64,000 nucleotides of DNA. Origin: Labilibaculum sp. DW002. Its GTDB lineage: Bacteria > Bacteroidota > Bacteroidia > Bacteroidales > Marinifilaceae. The notes beneath the pieces were generated by a model. The model was not told where the DNA came from. It did no database searches and saw only the letters and a program-made list of their open reading frames with translations. Location of the stretch: positions 930,001 through 994,000 of the forward strand of contig NZ_JAKJSC010000001.1 of the NCBI RefSeq assembly GCF_029029525.1, in the 5' to 3' direction. The position numbers were made by a program, and so were the translations under genes. Below are positions 1-7,883 of this stretch, in pieces (positions within the stretch are counted from its first letter, which is position 1; the number at the start of each line of letters is the position of its first letter).

Positions 1-854
1 GCCTTACCTGATTTTCCTTTGTAAACAGTTTGAGCCGCAGCAGTTGCCAATGGAACCTTTACACTTAGAATCTCCGCCTGCTTCTTTTTATCTATCAAAG
101 CACTTTCAAATCCCTCAATTCGAGAAAATTTATTGAAATCAACTGCATTAATTACCATTTTCTTTAATGCCTGAGGACGATATTTTTCATCGTTATTTGT
201 CGCCAAATCAACAAAAGACTTAACGATTAAGGGAATACTTGTTTCGAAAAACAAAATGTAATCAATATTGGTTCGTTGCGCGCGCCCCGACATGGTGAAA
301 ACATACTCCTGTCCTTTCTTCAAATTGTACATGATGGCTTCTCGTTTATGGTGCTCTCCACCTTCACCTTTATAGCAAACACCCCAAGTATCTGTTCCAC
401 GACCATAAAACTTCATATCTTGTTTTAAATCATCGGTAGTAAACGCTTTTGATGCAGAAGTAAATTCACCTGCTAATCGCACATAAACATCGTTGCATTT
501 GTCCTCTGCCAAGCCTAACAAACGTTGGTGCATTCTCATCACCATACGATACTCTCCCGTTTTAGGACAAGTAAACCTGTACTCCAAAGGCGAATTGGCT
601 TCTCCTCCATTGTGATCGTTACCTGTAAACTCTAAATGCGTTTCATTCACAGGAGCAACTTCTCCTTCTAGACTAAAATAAGTACTATCCGTTGGTGTAA
701 TAAGCTTCCACAAACCAAGTTCAGATGTCGTATTCTCCGCTTCAATAACGATAAAGTTCTTTCCTATTGTTTGGGCAATAGCATTATCAATTAGCAAAAT
801 TGATAATACAGACATCAGCACTATTCTAATCGAAAATTGATTTTGTTTTTTCAT
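1..854 (-). CDS. Secreted carbohydrate-binding-like protein (partial, C-terminus outside window)
   Basis: Reading leftwards from an ATG at 854 the frame stays open to the window edge for about 284 codons, so the C-terminus is missing. The protein begins with an N-terminal hydrophobic signal peptide ending near an AIAQ cleavage site. The mature part opens with IEAENTTSELG.W, which resembles the start of CBM6/CBM35-type beta-sandwich domains (IEAE-type openings), and contains many aromatic and Gly residues. It lies downstream of susC and susD on the same strand, separated from susD by a perfect hairpin. I infer a secreted or surface glycan-binding accessory protein of the utilization locus. A catalytic domain could follow beyond the edge. 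The domain family is a moderate-confidence guess from the N-terminal motif. Confidence 0.6.
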   Translation of the reverse strand, partial: MKKQNQFSIRIVLMSVLSILLIDNAIAQTIGKNFIVIEAENTTSELGLWKLITPTDSTYFSLEGEVAPVNETHLEFTGNDHNGGEANSPLEYRFTCPKTGEYRMVMRMHQRLLGLAEDKCNDVYVRLAGEFTSASKAFTTDDLKQDMKFYGRGTDTWGVCYKGEGGEHHKREAIMYNLKKGQEYVFTMSGRAQRTNIDYILFFETSIPLIVKSFVDLATNNDEKYRPQALKKMVINAVDFNKFSRIEGFESALIDKKKQAEILSVKVPLATAAAQTVYKGKSGK

Positions 855-906
855 GATTCTAAATTATTTCAACATTATCAAAGCTAAACTTTTTGACGTA
901 AAAAAA

Positions 907-929
907 AGTCCAGAGTTAACCTCTGGACT
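907..929 (-). terminator. Hairpin between susD and the CBM-like gene
   Basis: A perfect 9-bp stem (AGTCCAGAG / CTCTGGACT) with a 5-nt loop has an A-run on its left and a T-run on its right. Either strand could therefore terminate. It probably reduces readthrough from susD into the downstream gene. Confidence 0.7.
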
Positions 930-947
930 CTCTTTTTAGTCATATTC

Positions 948-2621
948 TTAGTATCCTGTATTTTGAATTAAATTCGGATTTTTATCGATTTCCTTTTGAG
1001 GAATAGGCCACAAGTAATGTTTAGGTAAAAACACTTGCTTCTTATTTCTCATTACAAATCTTTCATATCTAAGGTTTCCTGAATCTTTATCAACATAAAC
1101 CTTCATTCCTGTGAATTTTTTATCGTTCAAAACCTCTTCAGATTTATTCCAACGAATTAAATCCCAGTAGCGTTGTCCTTCGTAAGCCAATTCAATATGT
1201 CTTTCATGTCTGATTACAGATCGCATAGCCTCTTTTGAAAGACCAGCAGCAATCGCAGGCATTTCAGCACGATCTCTAACTTCGTTAATGGCTGCATAAA
1301 CTTCAGCAGTAGGACCATCAACTTCATTTTTAGCTTCAGCATAGTTCAATAATATCTCTCCATAACGGAAGGTTTTCCAACTGTTCGTACTTGGTCTTTC
1401 CTCTACAGGCGCCGATTCATGAGTAAATTTACGCAAATAGTAACCTGAAGCTGTGTGCAGTCCAGTTTTTAGAACTGCATCACCACCTGTTGGATCATAC
1501 TTCTCTTTTTCAGCATTATATGTAAATGACATATCCATTACATCACCTTTATAAGATGCTCCATGATATAATACAGACTCGTAAAAACGTTTGTCTCTTC
1601 CAACATATGGATTTTGCTCATCATATCCTGATAAAGGATCAGTAATAGCTAAACCATTCGCCATTTCATATTCATCAACAATTTCTTGAACAGGATTGTA
1701 TTGAGATCCTCCACCAAAACGAACTGGAGCAGCATCTGCTGCATAAGTATGTACTTTTAAAGGATCCTGAAACATAATTTCAAAAATTGTTTCTGGACTT
1801 GATTGATATCCTCCGTCAGATTCAAAATATGCACCATAATCTGAAGCTAAAGAAAATACACCTGCATCTATAATATTCTGGTTTAATGCAGCAGCTTCAG
1901 CATTACGTCCTGCAAAAAGCATAGCTCTACCATTTAATGCCCAAGCAGCTTCTTTAGTTGCACGCCCATAATGTAATGCAGTATTTTCAGCATGCGCTGG
2001 AAGAATATCAATTATTGCATTCAACTCGCTGTAAATAAAATCAAAAATTTCACTTTGTGAAGTTTGGCTCACTAATAAATCTTCATCGTTTATACCTTGA
2101 GCAACTTTTATCAATGGTACATTGCCATATTTCTTTGTTAAATCGAAATATTGAAATGCTCTTACAAAACGAGCTTCAGCACTAATTAAGGAGCGATCAG
2201 CTTCCTCACCAAAAGTAGCTTCTTCCATTGCTCCTATCAAGTTATTACAAACACGAATTGCTTTGTATCTTTTCTCCCATGCATCAATTTGATTATTTGT
2301 TGCATTTAAAAGCCCAGGAACGTAAACTTTTTCAGATTTGATCCAACCAGACTTATTACGCATCTCATCACACAAGGTAGAGAAGTTGAAAAACCAACCA
2401 TTACCTGTATTTTCATGACCTACAGTTCCTCTATCTCCATAGCCCATTGGTAAAAAGTTATAAGCCTGTAACAAATAGGAAGTTGCATAATCTTCATTGT
2501 CAATAATTACATTATTGGCCAACTTATCAAATGGTTCTTTGTCCAGATAATCATCACAACCTGCAAAGAAAACTGTTGCTATAATTGCTATGTATATATT
2601 TATTCGTCTCATTTTTTCCAT
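948..2621 (-). CDS. SusD/RagB-family surface glycan-binding lipoprotein
   Basis: This is an outer-membrane lipoprotein that captures oligosaccharides and acts as the lid of the SusC transporter. The start at 2621 (or 2612) gives an N-terminus ending in a lipobox, VFFAGC, followed by DDYLDKEPFDKL, the typical SusD opening. The middle holds helical TPR-like segments, and the C-terminus has the usual family features (RHERHIELAYEGQRYWDLIRW, then PIPQKEIDKNPNLIQN). Length (about 557 aa) is normal. The longer frame starting at 2654 would begin inside an intercistronic hairpin and precede the signal peptide, so I reject that start. It follows susC by 65 nt on the same strand, so the pair is co-transcribed. 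Confidence 0.95.
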   Translation of the reverse strand: MEKMRRINIYIAIIATVFFAGCDDYLDKEPFDKLANNVIIDNEDYATSYLLQAYNFLPMGYGDRGTVGHENTGNGWFFNFSTLCDEMRNKSGWIKSEKVYVPGLLNATNNQIDAWEKRYKAIRVCNNLIGAMEEATFGEEADRSLISAEARFVRAFQYFDLTKKYGNVPLIKVAQGINDEDLLVSQTSQSEIFDFIYSELNAIIDILPAHAENTALHYGRATKEAAWALNGRAMLFAGRNAEAAALNQNIIDAGVFSLASDYGAYFESDGGYQSSPETIFEIMFQDPLKVHTYAADAAPVRFGGGSQYNPVQEIVDEYEMANGLAITDPLSGYDEQNPYVGRDKRFYESVLYHGASYKGDVMDMSFTYNAEKEKYDPTGGDAVLKTGLHTASGYYLRKFTHESAPVEERPSTNSWKTFRYGEILLNYAEAKNEVDGPTAEVYAAINEVRDRAEMPAIAAGLSKEAMRSVIRHERHIELAYEGQRYWDLIRWNKSEEVLNDKKFTGMKVYVDKDSGNLRYERFVMRNKKQVFLPKHYLWPIPQKEIDKNPNLIQNTGY

Positions 2622-2645
2622 TTTAATTTTATGTGTTCTTTGATA

Positions 2646-2672
2646 ATCATGCACAGTTTATTTGTGCATGAT
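2646..2672 (-). promoter_or_regulatory. Intercistronic stem-loop between susC and susD
   Basis: Perfect 10-bp arms (ATCATGCACA / TGTGCATGAT) flank a 7-nt loop. No U-run follows on the minus strand, so this is not a typical terminator. It is more likely an mRNA stabiliser or processing site that sets the susC:susD ratio (inference). Confidence 0.55.
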
Positions 2673-2686
2673 TTCTTTACAAATGA

Positions 2687-5600
2687 TTAAAAGCTAACAT
2701 TAACCCCAAGTGTGTATGTTTTCATTTGAGGGTAACTAATAATTGAATTTGCTTCAGGGTCCATAAAATCAATTGCACTAAAGGTTAATAAGTTTGTACC
2801 ACTTAAGCTAACACGTGCACTGTTGATTTTAAATTTATTCAACAAAGTCTTTGGCAGATTATAACCAATTTGTAAATTCTTTAATCTGAAATAAGAAGCA
2901 TCATAAATCCAGAAGTCAGACGTTTGAGTATTATTTGGATTTAATCCTATCTCCATACGTGGAAATTTAGCATTCTCATTTCCTTCTCTAAACGAATCGG
3001 CTAAGATATCTGGTGTATTTCTATCGTTCAAGAAAGCATCTATCACAATTGTCTTCTCATGTCCACCAGCTCCTTGAAAGTCTAATTTAATATCGAATGC
3101 GCGATATTTAGCTGAAAGATTTAAACCATAAACCAAAGTTGGAAATGAACTTTTACCAATATGCTGACGGTCATCACCATTAATTACACCATCTTCGTTA
3201 AAATCCTGGTAAATGATATCACCTGGACGTAATGAAGCATTTCCTTGACCATCCTGATCAATTGTCCATGTATCAATTTGTTCCTGTGTTTTAAATAAAC
3301 CAGAAGATTTATAACCATATTTTTGCCCGAATGGACGACCTTCTTGCTTGATTGCATCAGGTACATCTGCGGCTTCATCGATGTTTATAACTTCACTTTT
3401 ACTATAGGTTGCATTACCAGAAAGTGAAAAATCTACTTCTCCAATTTGCTTATGGAAATTCAATAGAACTTCAGCACCTTTCAAATCAACAATTCCCATA
3501 TTCTCTTTTGGTAATTTACCACCAAAAGTTGTAGGTATTGATTTAGATCTAGCTACCAAGATATCTTCAGTACGTTTATAGAAACCACCAAGTTCTCCAG
3601 AAAATAAGCCATTCCATAAAGAGAAATCAACTCCAAGATCATAATTAGTTGCTGTCTCCCATGTAATGTTAGGGTTAGCAACAACACCATCAATAATCAG
3701 GTTCTGAGGAATACCATTAATTAAATAGTATTGACTTTTCTGAATGCTCATCAAATCTAGGTATTGGAATGCTCCAACACGATCATTACCAATCTGACCA
3801 TATGATGCTCTCAACTTCAAGTTATCCAAAAACTCAAGATCATCCATAAAACTCTCTTCACTTACTCTCCAACCTACCGAAGCTGCTGGGAAAAATCCCC
3901 ATCGATTCTCTCTTTCAAAAATATACGAACCATCATAACGCCCATTCAATTGGAATAAATATTTTCCTTTGTAACCGTAATTAACACGCATTACATAACC
4001 TTCACGAACATTCTCTCCATATGAACCATCATTTTCAACCAAGTCAACATTACCTGCAAACAATTGATCAACTGCTGATGATATAAATCCTGTACGAGCA
4101 CCTTTTAGTTTAGAACTATTTTTCTCTTCACGCTCGAAAACGAAAACACCACCAATTTTATGATCGCCGAAAGTTCTATCGTAATTTACATGAAATTGAT
4201 ACACTTTATCAAACCACTCTTTACGTTCATCTGATAAAGAAATTTTTGTATCCTTATCATTTGCTTTAATAGCCCAAGCATCTGTCGATTGATCGTAGAA
4301 ATAAACATCGTAAGGAGTATTAAATGTTCTGTTCTTTTGAAATGTCTTATCGAAAGAAGCCAATCCTTTTACAGATAGACCTTCAACACCAGGAATCTTA
4401 TAATTAACGGTTAGCGAACTTTCAAAACGATCGTTATCAAGTGTATTGTAACCAGCTTGATCAACCATTCCGATTGGGCTACCACCGAAACCATTATAGC
4501 CCAATTCTCCAGCTTGTGCGTAACCTTCACCAACATATGGTTCAACGGTTGGATGTGCTCTAAGCACATCAGCAAAAGCTCCACTTAATCCTGAAGGAGG
4601 CTGCTCTGTTTTTCTCATTTCGCCATATAAATTCAAGGACACAGATAAATTATCTGTAATCTCTGTATCAATATTAGATCGAATAGAATATCTATCGTAT
4701 GACAAACTTTTTGAAAGACCTTTTTGATTCAATGCACCAAAAGAGAAATAATATTTAGTTTTAGCCGTACCACCAGAAACGGATAAGTTATGCGTTTGCA
4801 TTGGGGCATAGTCATCAAAAACTTGGTCGTACCAATTGGTATTCGGATAATGTGGATCAGTACCTAATTTGTACTTTTCAATATCATCTTCCGTAAATCG
4901 AAGATCTGCAGGCACTACACCACCATTCTGATTGATTTCTGCTTCGCGATAATATTTTGCATACTCATAACTATTGAATAGTTCAGGACGTTTGGTTGGT
5001 GTTTGTAAGGAGAAATTTCCAGAATAATTAAAAGATACTTTTCCTTCTTTTCCTCGTTTTGTAGTCACTAACACAACACCATTCGCTGCTCTTGCACCAT
5101 ATACTGCTGTAGCTGCAGCATCTTTCAGAATCGTAATGTTTTCAATATCATTTGGGTCTAATGATGAAAACGAACGCTCAATACCGTCAACAATTGTTAA
5201 TGCATCGCTATTTCCTGTTGTACTTTGTCCACGAATAAAAAACTTAGGAGAGTCTTTACCTGGCTGACCTGAAGATTGCACTGCAAGTACTCCTGTCATT
5301 TTCCCTGCCATAGCATTCATGATGTTCGGAGCCTGAGCACGTTTAAGATCTTCACCTTTTACGGTAGAAACAGAACCTGTTAAATCTGCTTTTTTCTGAA
5401 CACCGTAACCAACAACAACAACTTCATCCATGCCAATGGTTTCATTTTCCATTGTTACATTTATTATTGTTTTACCAGCTACTGGTCTTTCAATCGTTTT
5501 CATTCCTAGGAAAGAGTAAACTAAAAATGCATTCTCTTCTTCAACACCAATGGTATACTTACCATCAAAATCGGTAACGGTTCCTGTATAGGTACCTTTA

Positions 5601-5752
5601 ATTACAATAGATGCACCGATAATAGGATCGCCATCTTGACCTGTAATTAGACCGCTAACTTGCTTTGACTGGGCAAACAAGCTTGTGGATATAAAAAATA
5701 TAGAAACAAGCATTAACAAATACTTATTCCAATATGTGCATTTTTTAACCAT
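2687..5752 (-). CDS. SusC/RagA-family TonB-linked outer-membrane transporter
   Basis: This is a TonB-dependent glycan importer of the SusC class. It has a signal peptide (residues 1-27), then a carboxypeptidase-regulatory-like beta-sandwich (about 30-105), a TonB-box-like segment (DEVVVVGYGVQKK), a plug domain (about 120-240, with the RGQST and NGVVLVTTKRG family motifs) and a beta-barrel to the C-terminus. Length of 1021 aa is typical. It pairs with the adjacent SusD. Its own promoter lies about 160 bp upstream, and a 442-bp intergenic region separates it from the GH88 gene, so it probably heads its own transcription unit. The substrate is not readable from the sequence but should match the enzymes of this locus. 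Confidence 0.97.
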   Translation of the reverse strand: MVKKCTYWNKYLLMLVSIFFISTSLFAQSKQVSGLITGQDGDPIIGASIVIKGTYTGTVTDFDGKYTIGVEEENAFLVYSFLGMKTIERPVAGKTIINVTMENETIGMDEVVVVGYGVQKKADLTGSVSTVKGEDLKRAQAPNIMNAMAGKMTGVLAVQSSGQPGKDSPKFFIRGQSTTGNSDALTIVDGIERSFSSLDPNDIENITILKDAAATAVYGARAANGVVLVTTKRGKEGKVSFNYSGNFSLQTPTKRPELFNSYEYAKYYREAEINQNGGVVPADLRFTEDDIEKYKLGTDPHYPNTNWYDQVFDDYAPMQTHNLSVSGGTAKTKYYFSFGALNQKGLSKSLSYDRYSIRSNIDTEITDNLSVSLNLYGEMRKTEQPPSGLSGAFADVLRAHPTVEPYVGEGYAQAGELGYNGFGGSPIGMVDQAGYNTLDNDRFESSLTVNYKIPGVEGLSVKGLASFDKTFQKNRTFNTPYDVYFYDQSTDAWAIKANDKDTKISLSDERKEWFDKVYQFHVNYDRTFGDHKIGGVFVFEREEKNSSKLKGARTGFISSAVDQLFAGNVDLVENDGSYGENVREGYVMRVNYGYKGKYLFQLNGRYDGSYIFERENRWGFFPAASVGWRVSEESFMDDLEFLDNLKLRASYGQIGNDRVGAFQYLDLMSIQKSQYYLINGIPQNLIIDGVVANPNITWETATNYDLGVDFSLWNGLFSGELGGFYKRTEDILVARSKSIPTTFGGKLPKENMGIVDLKGAEVLLNFHKQIGEVDFSLSGNATYSKSEVINIDEAADVPDAIKQEGRPFGQKYGYKSSGLFKTQEQIDTWTIDQDGQGNASLRPGDIIYQDFNEDGVINGDDRQHIGKSSFPTLVYGLNLSAKYRAFDIKLDFQGAGGHEKTIVIDAFLNDRNTPDILADSFREGNENAKFPRMEIGLNPNNTQTSDFWIYDASYFRLKNLQIGYNLPKTLLNKFKINSARVSLSGTNLLTFSAIDFMDPEANSIISYPQMKTYTLGVNVSF

Positions 5753-5914
5753 AATAGATAAAATTAGATTAGAAATTAGTTTTTAATGTTTTATTCATGA
5801 TAGTTGGTTAAGCAAATTCAAAACAGATCATCTCTTTTACTAATTAAGAGAATAACAAGTCGTCACTTTCTTCTTTTCCGAATTTCCTTTAACTACCACT
5901 TGACTTTATGATGT

Positions 5915-5942
5915 CAAATATAGATTTAAGGCAAACTTTCAA
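5915..5942 (-). promoter_or_regulatory. Candidate susC promoter (Bacteroidota -33/-7 type)
   Basis: Read on the minus strand there is TTG (5942-5940), a 17-nt spacer, and TATATTTG (5922-5915), matching the Bacteroidota consensus TTG-N17-23-TAnnTTTG. Transcription from here would give a leader of roughly 155 nt before the susC ATG. Confidence 0.55.
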
Positions 5943-6152
5943 TGTGCAGAATCGTTCCGAAACACTCCAATATCATACTAGATCCTGATTATTAATTAAT
6001 TATATCTTCCCTAATGCAATATTAACTGTAACTTATAGAATCTTATTCTTGCATATTAGCAATTAGTACCTTTCAATATTCTTCTTCTCTTATTTAAAGT
6101 GTCAGTAATAATAAGAAACTTGTTTAATGATGACACTTAAATTCCAATAAAA

Positions 6153-6172
6153 GGTGACATATTAATGTCACC
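6153..6172 (-). terminator. 20-bp palindrome after GH88 (terminator or operator)
   Basis: GGTGACAT-ATTA-ATGTCACC lies just past the GH88 stop codon. On the minus strand it is followed by CTTTTATT, which fits a weak intrinsic terminator. The related GTGTCA/TGACAC repeats next to it also allow a protein-binding role. Confidence 0.45.
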
Positions 6173-6194
6173 ATATAGCATTAATCATTACAAT

Positions 6195-7415
6195 TTAATA
6201 AGCCGCTAATTTTTCATTCTCCGTTTTCAGCAATCTCATTAGTGCTTCCACATAGTAATAATCAGCATAACACAAGGGAACATCAATTTCTGCATTGTGA
6301 GGTATACTTCCAACACTATGTTTTAAAATAAATTTACCATTACCACCTAGCTCGGCTCTATACTCTTTAGAGGATAAATTCTTAAGAATGAACTGTGCTT
6401 CTTTCATATAATTTTTTGTTGAATATCCATCTAACTCGATTAAAGCCGAAGCAATAACAGAAGCCGCTGAAACATCTCTCGGTTCTGAAGGAATCTTTGG
6501 AGCATCATAATCCCAATATGGAATACAATCTTTTGGCATTCCTTCATCTGTGAAAATAAAATTTGCGATTTCTTCCGCTTTGTCAAGATACTTTTTGTCT
6601 CTAGTATATCGGTAACAAATCGTGTAGCCATATAATCCCCACGCTTGACCTCTGGACCATGCACTCTCATGTGCATAACCTTGTGCTGTTTGTCTGCTTC
6701 TTACAACTCCGGAAACAGAGTCATAATCCACAACATGATAAGAACTACCATCTGGACGATAGTGATTTTTCATTGTGGTATTAGCATGTGTAATTGCAGC
6801 TTTTTTATACTTATCATCTCCTGTTATTTTCGATAATTCAAACAACAATTCAAGATTCATCATGTTATCGATAATTACAGGGTATTGCCAGCCACGTTTA
6901 GCTTGCCAACCTGAATCAACATTCCAGGATTGAATACATCCAATTGCAGGATTAAACCTTGTCATTAAAGAATTACCAGCATCAATCATGATATCCCTAG
7001 CATCCTTATCACCATCTATTCTAAAATTGTTCCCATAAGAACAATTAAATACAAAACCCAAATCGTGATTGGTTGTTAAAAACCGATGGTCAATATATAA
7101 GGACTGTAACTCTTCTGCATTATCCTTCCATTGGTTTGCTTTTGTATATTCATACAAATACCAACAAGTACCTGGAAAAAATCCTTCGGTCCAATCGAAG
7201 CCAGGCTTTGCCCAATGCATATCACCTGTAGCTGTAAGTGTCCTAGGTATTCTATTTACTTCAATTGATTCCTTTCTCAACAATTCCGTCTGTTTACAAG
7301 CAAAATCTAAACTCTCTTCACAAAACTCTCTTGTACTTTGCTTCGTTTGACAACTAAATGCAAAAAAAACGATTAGTCCTGTAACTAAATAATGTAAGGG
7401 TTGTTTCATTATCAA
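6195..7415 (-). CDS. GH88 unsaturated glucuronyl hydrolase (lipoprotein)
   Basis: It is predicted to hydrolyse the 4,5-unsaturated uronic acid left at the non-reducing end of lyase products by hydrating the double bond. The family match rests on the (alpha/alpha)6-barrel pattern and the two catalytic aspartates expected from the Bacillus enzyme: Asp118 in NHDLGF and Asp183 in IIDNMMN, with W.RGQAWGLYGY further on. An N-terminal lipobox (FAFSC, Cys22) predicts membrane anchoring, probably in the periplasm. Length (406 aa) is normal. It is encoded upstream of susC on the same strand and divergent from the hybrid sensor. With the GH105, two lyase candidates and a sulfatase it implies a uronate-containing substrate. 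Confidence 0.9.
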   Translation of the reverse strand: MIMKQPLHYLVTGLIVFFAFSCQTKQSTREFCEESLDFACKQTELLRKESIEVNRIPRTLTATGDMHWAKPGFDWTEGFFPGTCWYLYEYTKANQWKDNAEELQSLYIDHRFLTTNHDLGFVFNCSYGNNFRIDGDKDARDIMIDAGNSLMTRFNPAIGCIQSWNVDSGWQAKRGWQYPVIIDNMMNLELLFELSKITGDDKYKKAAITHANTTMKNHYRPDGSSYHVVDYDSVSGVVRSRQTAQGYAHESAWSRGQAWGLYGYTICYRYTRDKKYLDKAEEIANFIFTDEGMPKDCIPYWDYDAPKIPSEPRDVSAASVIASALIELDGYSTKNYMKEAQFILKNLSSKEYRAELGGNGKFILKHSVGSIPHNAEIDVPLCYADYYYVEALMRLLKTENEKLAAY

Positions 7416-7463
7416 CTTTTATTGATTTTATAATTGACTTTCTATTATCTTTAATCTCTGAAA

Positions 7464-7490
7464 CAAAACTAGATCAATTCAAATACTCAA
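7464..7490 (-). promoter_or_regulatory. Candidate GH88 promoter
   Basis: On the minus strand TTG (7490-7488), a 16-nt spacer and TAGTTTTG (7471-7464) resemble the Bacteroidota promoter. The spacer is one base short of the usual range. Start codon lies about 50 bp downstream. Confidence 0.4.
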
Positions 7491-7601
7491 CTGAGCAGGA
7501 TACTTCTTATTAAGGTTAATATTGTACACCGCCACAAAAGCACACTGCCTTAAGCCTATAACATCTCAATAAACCAATTGACTGTACAATTTTATACCTC
7601 T

Positions 7602-7617
7602 TGTGAACGTTTTCACA
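7602..7617. promoter_or_regulatory. Candidate operator palindrome
   Basis: TGTGAA-CGTT-TTCACA is a perfect inverted repeat with 6-bp arms. It lies roughly midway between the two divergent promoters. The symmetry suits a LacI-type or CRP-type dimer. A LacI-family gene lies at the far end of this locus, but the pairing is inference. Confidence 0.4.
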
Positions 7618-7755
7618 CCCCATTAACTATATAAGCTACTTACTTTGTACCTATTGTTTATAGACCGTTTTTAGCATAGAACTATTCTTGTATCAAGATC
7701 AATTTTAAAAGTTGTTTAGAGATAAATTTAAATGGCTAAAATCAGATATTAAGCA

Positions 7756-7784
7756 TTGGCTTTTAATCCTTATTATTAAATTTG
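7756..7784 (+). promoter_or_regulatory. Promoter of the hybrid two-component regulator gene
   Basis: TTG (7756-7758), an 18-nt spacer and TAAATTTG (7777-7784) fit the Bacteroidota consensus exactly. Because the -7 box overlaps the upstream-most ATG (7782), that ATG cannot be the true start. Confidence 0.6.
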
Positions 7785-7883
7785 AAATTGATTATCAGAT
7801 CAAAACAATTCATCAGTTTTTCTAAAATGAGCAAAGTCCTAATCAGTATCATTAAATTTTGCCAAAACAAATTAATTAACGGT

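Larger units (their letters stand above)
5753..6194. promoter_or_regulatory. Intergenic control region between GH88 and susC
   Basis: This 442-bp stretch has no credible gene. It holds the susC promoter, a 20-bp palindrome just after the GH88 stop, and an inverted repeat AAGTGTCA (6097-6104) / TGACACTT (6131-6138). The TGTCA/TGACA half-sites cluster within about 80 bp, so an operator for the locus regulator is plausible. Confidence 0.5.
7416..7883. promoter_or_regulatory. Divergent control region between GH88 and the hybrid regulator
   Basis: No gene is visible. The region contains a candidate GH88 promoter, a 16-bp palindrome TGTGAACGTTTTCACA at 7602-7617, and a consensus promoter for the regulator gene at 7756-7784. 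Confidence 0.5.
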
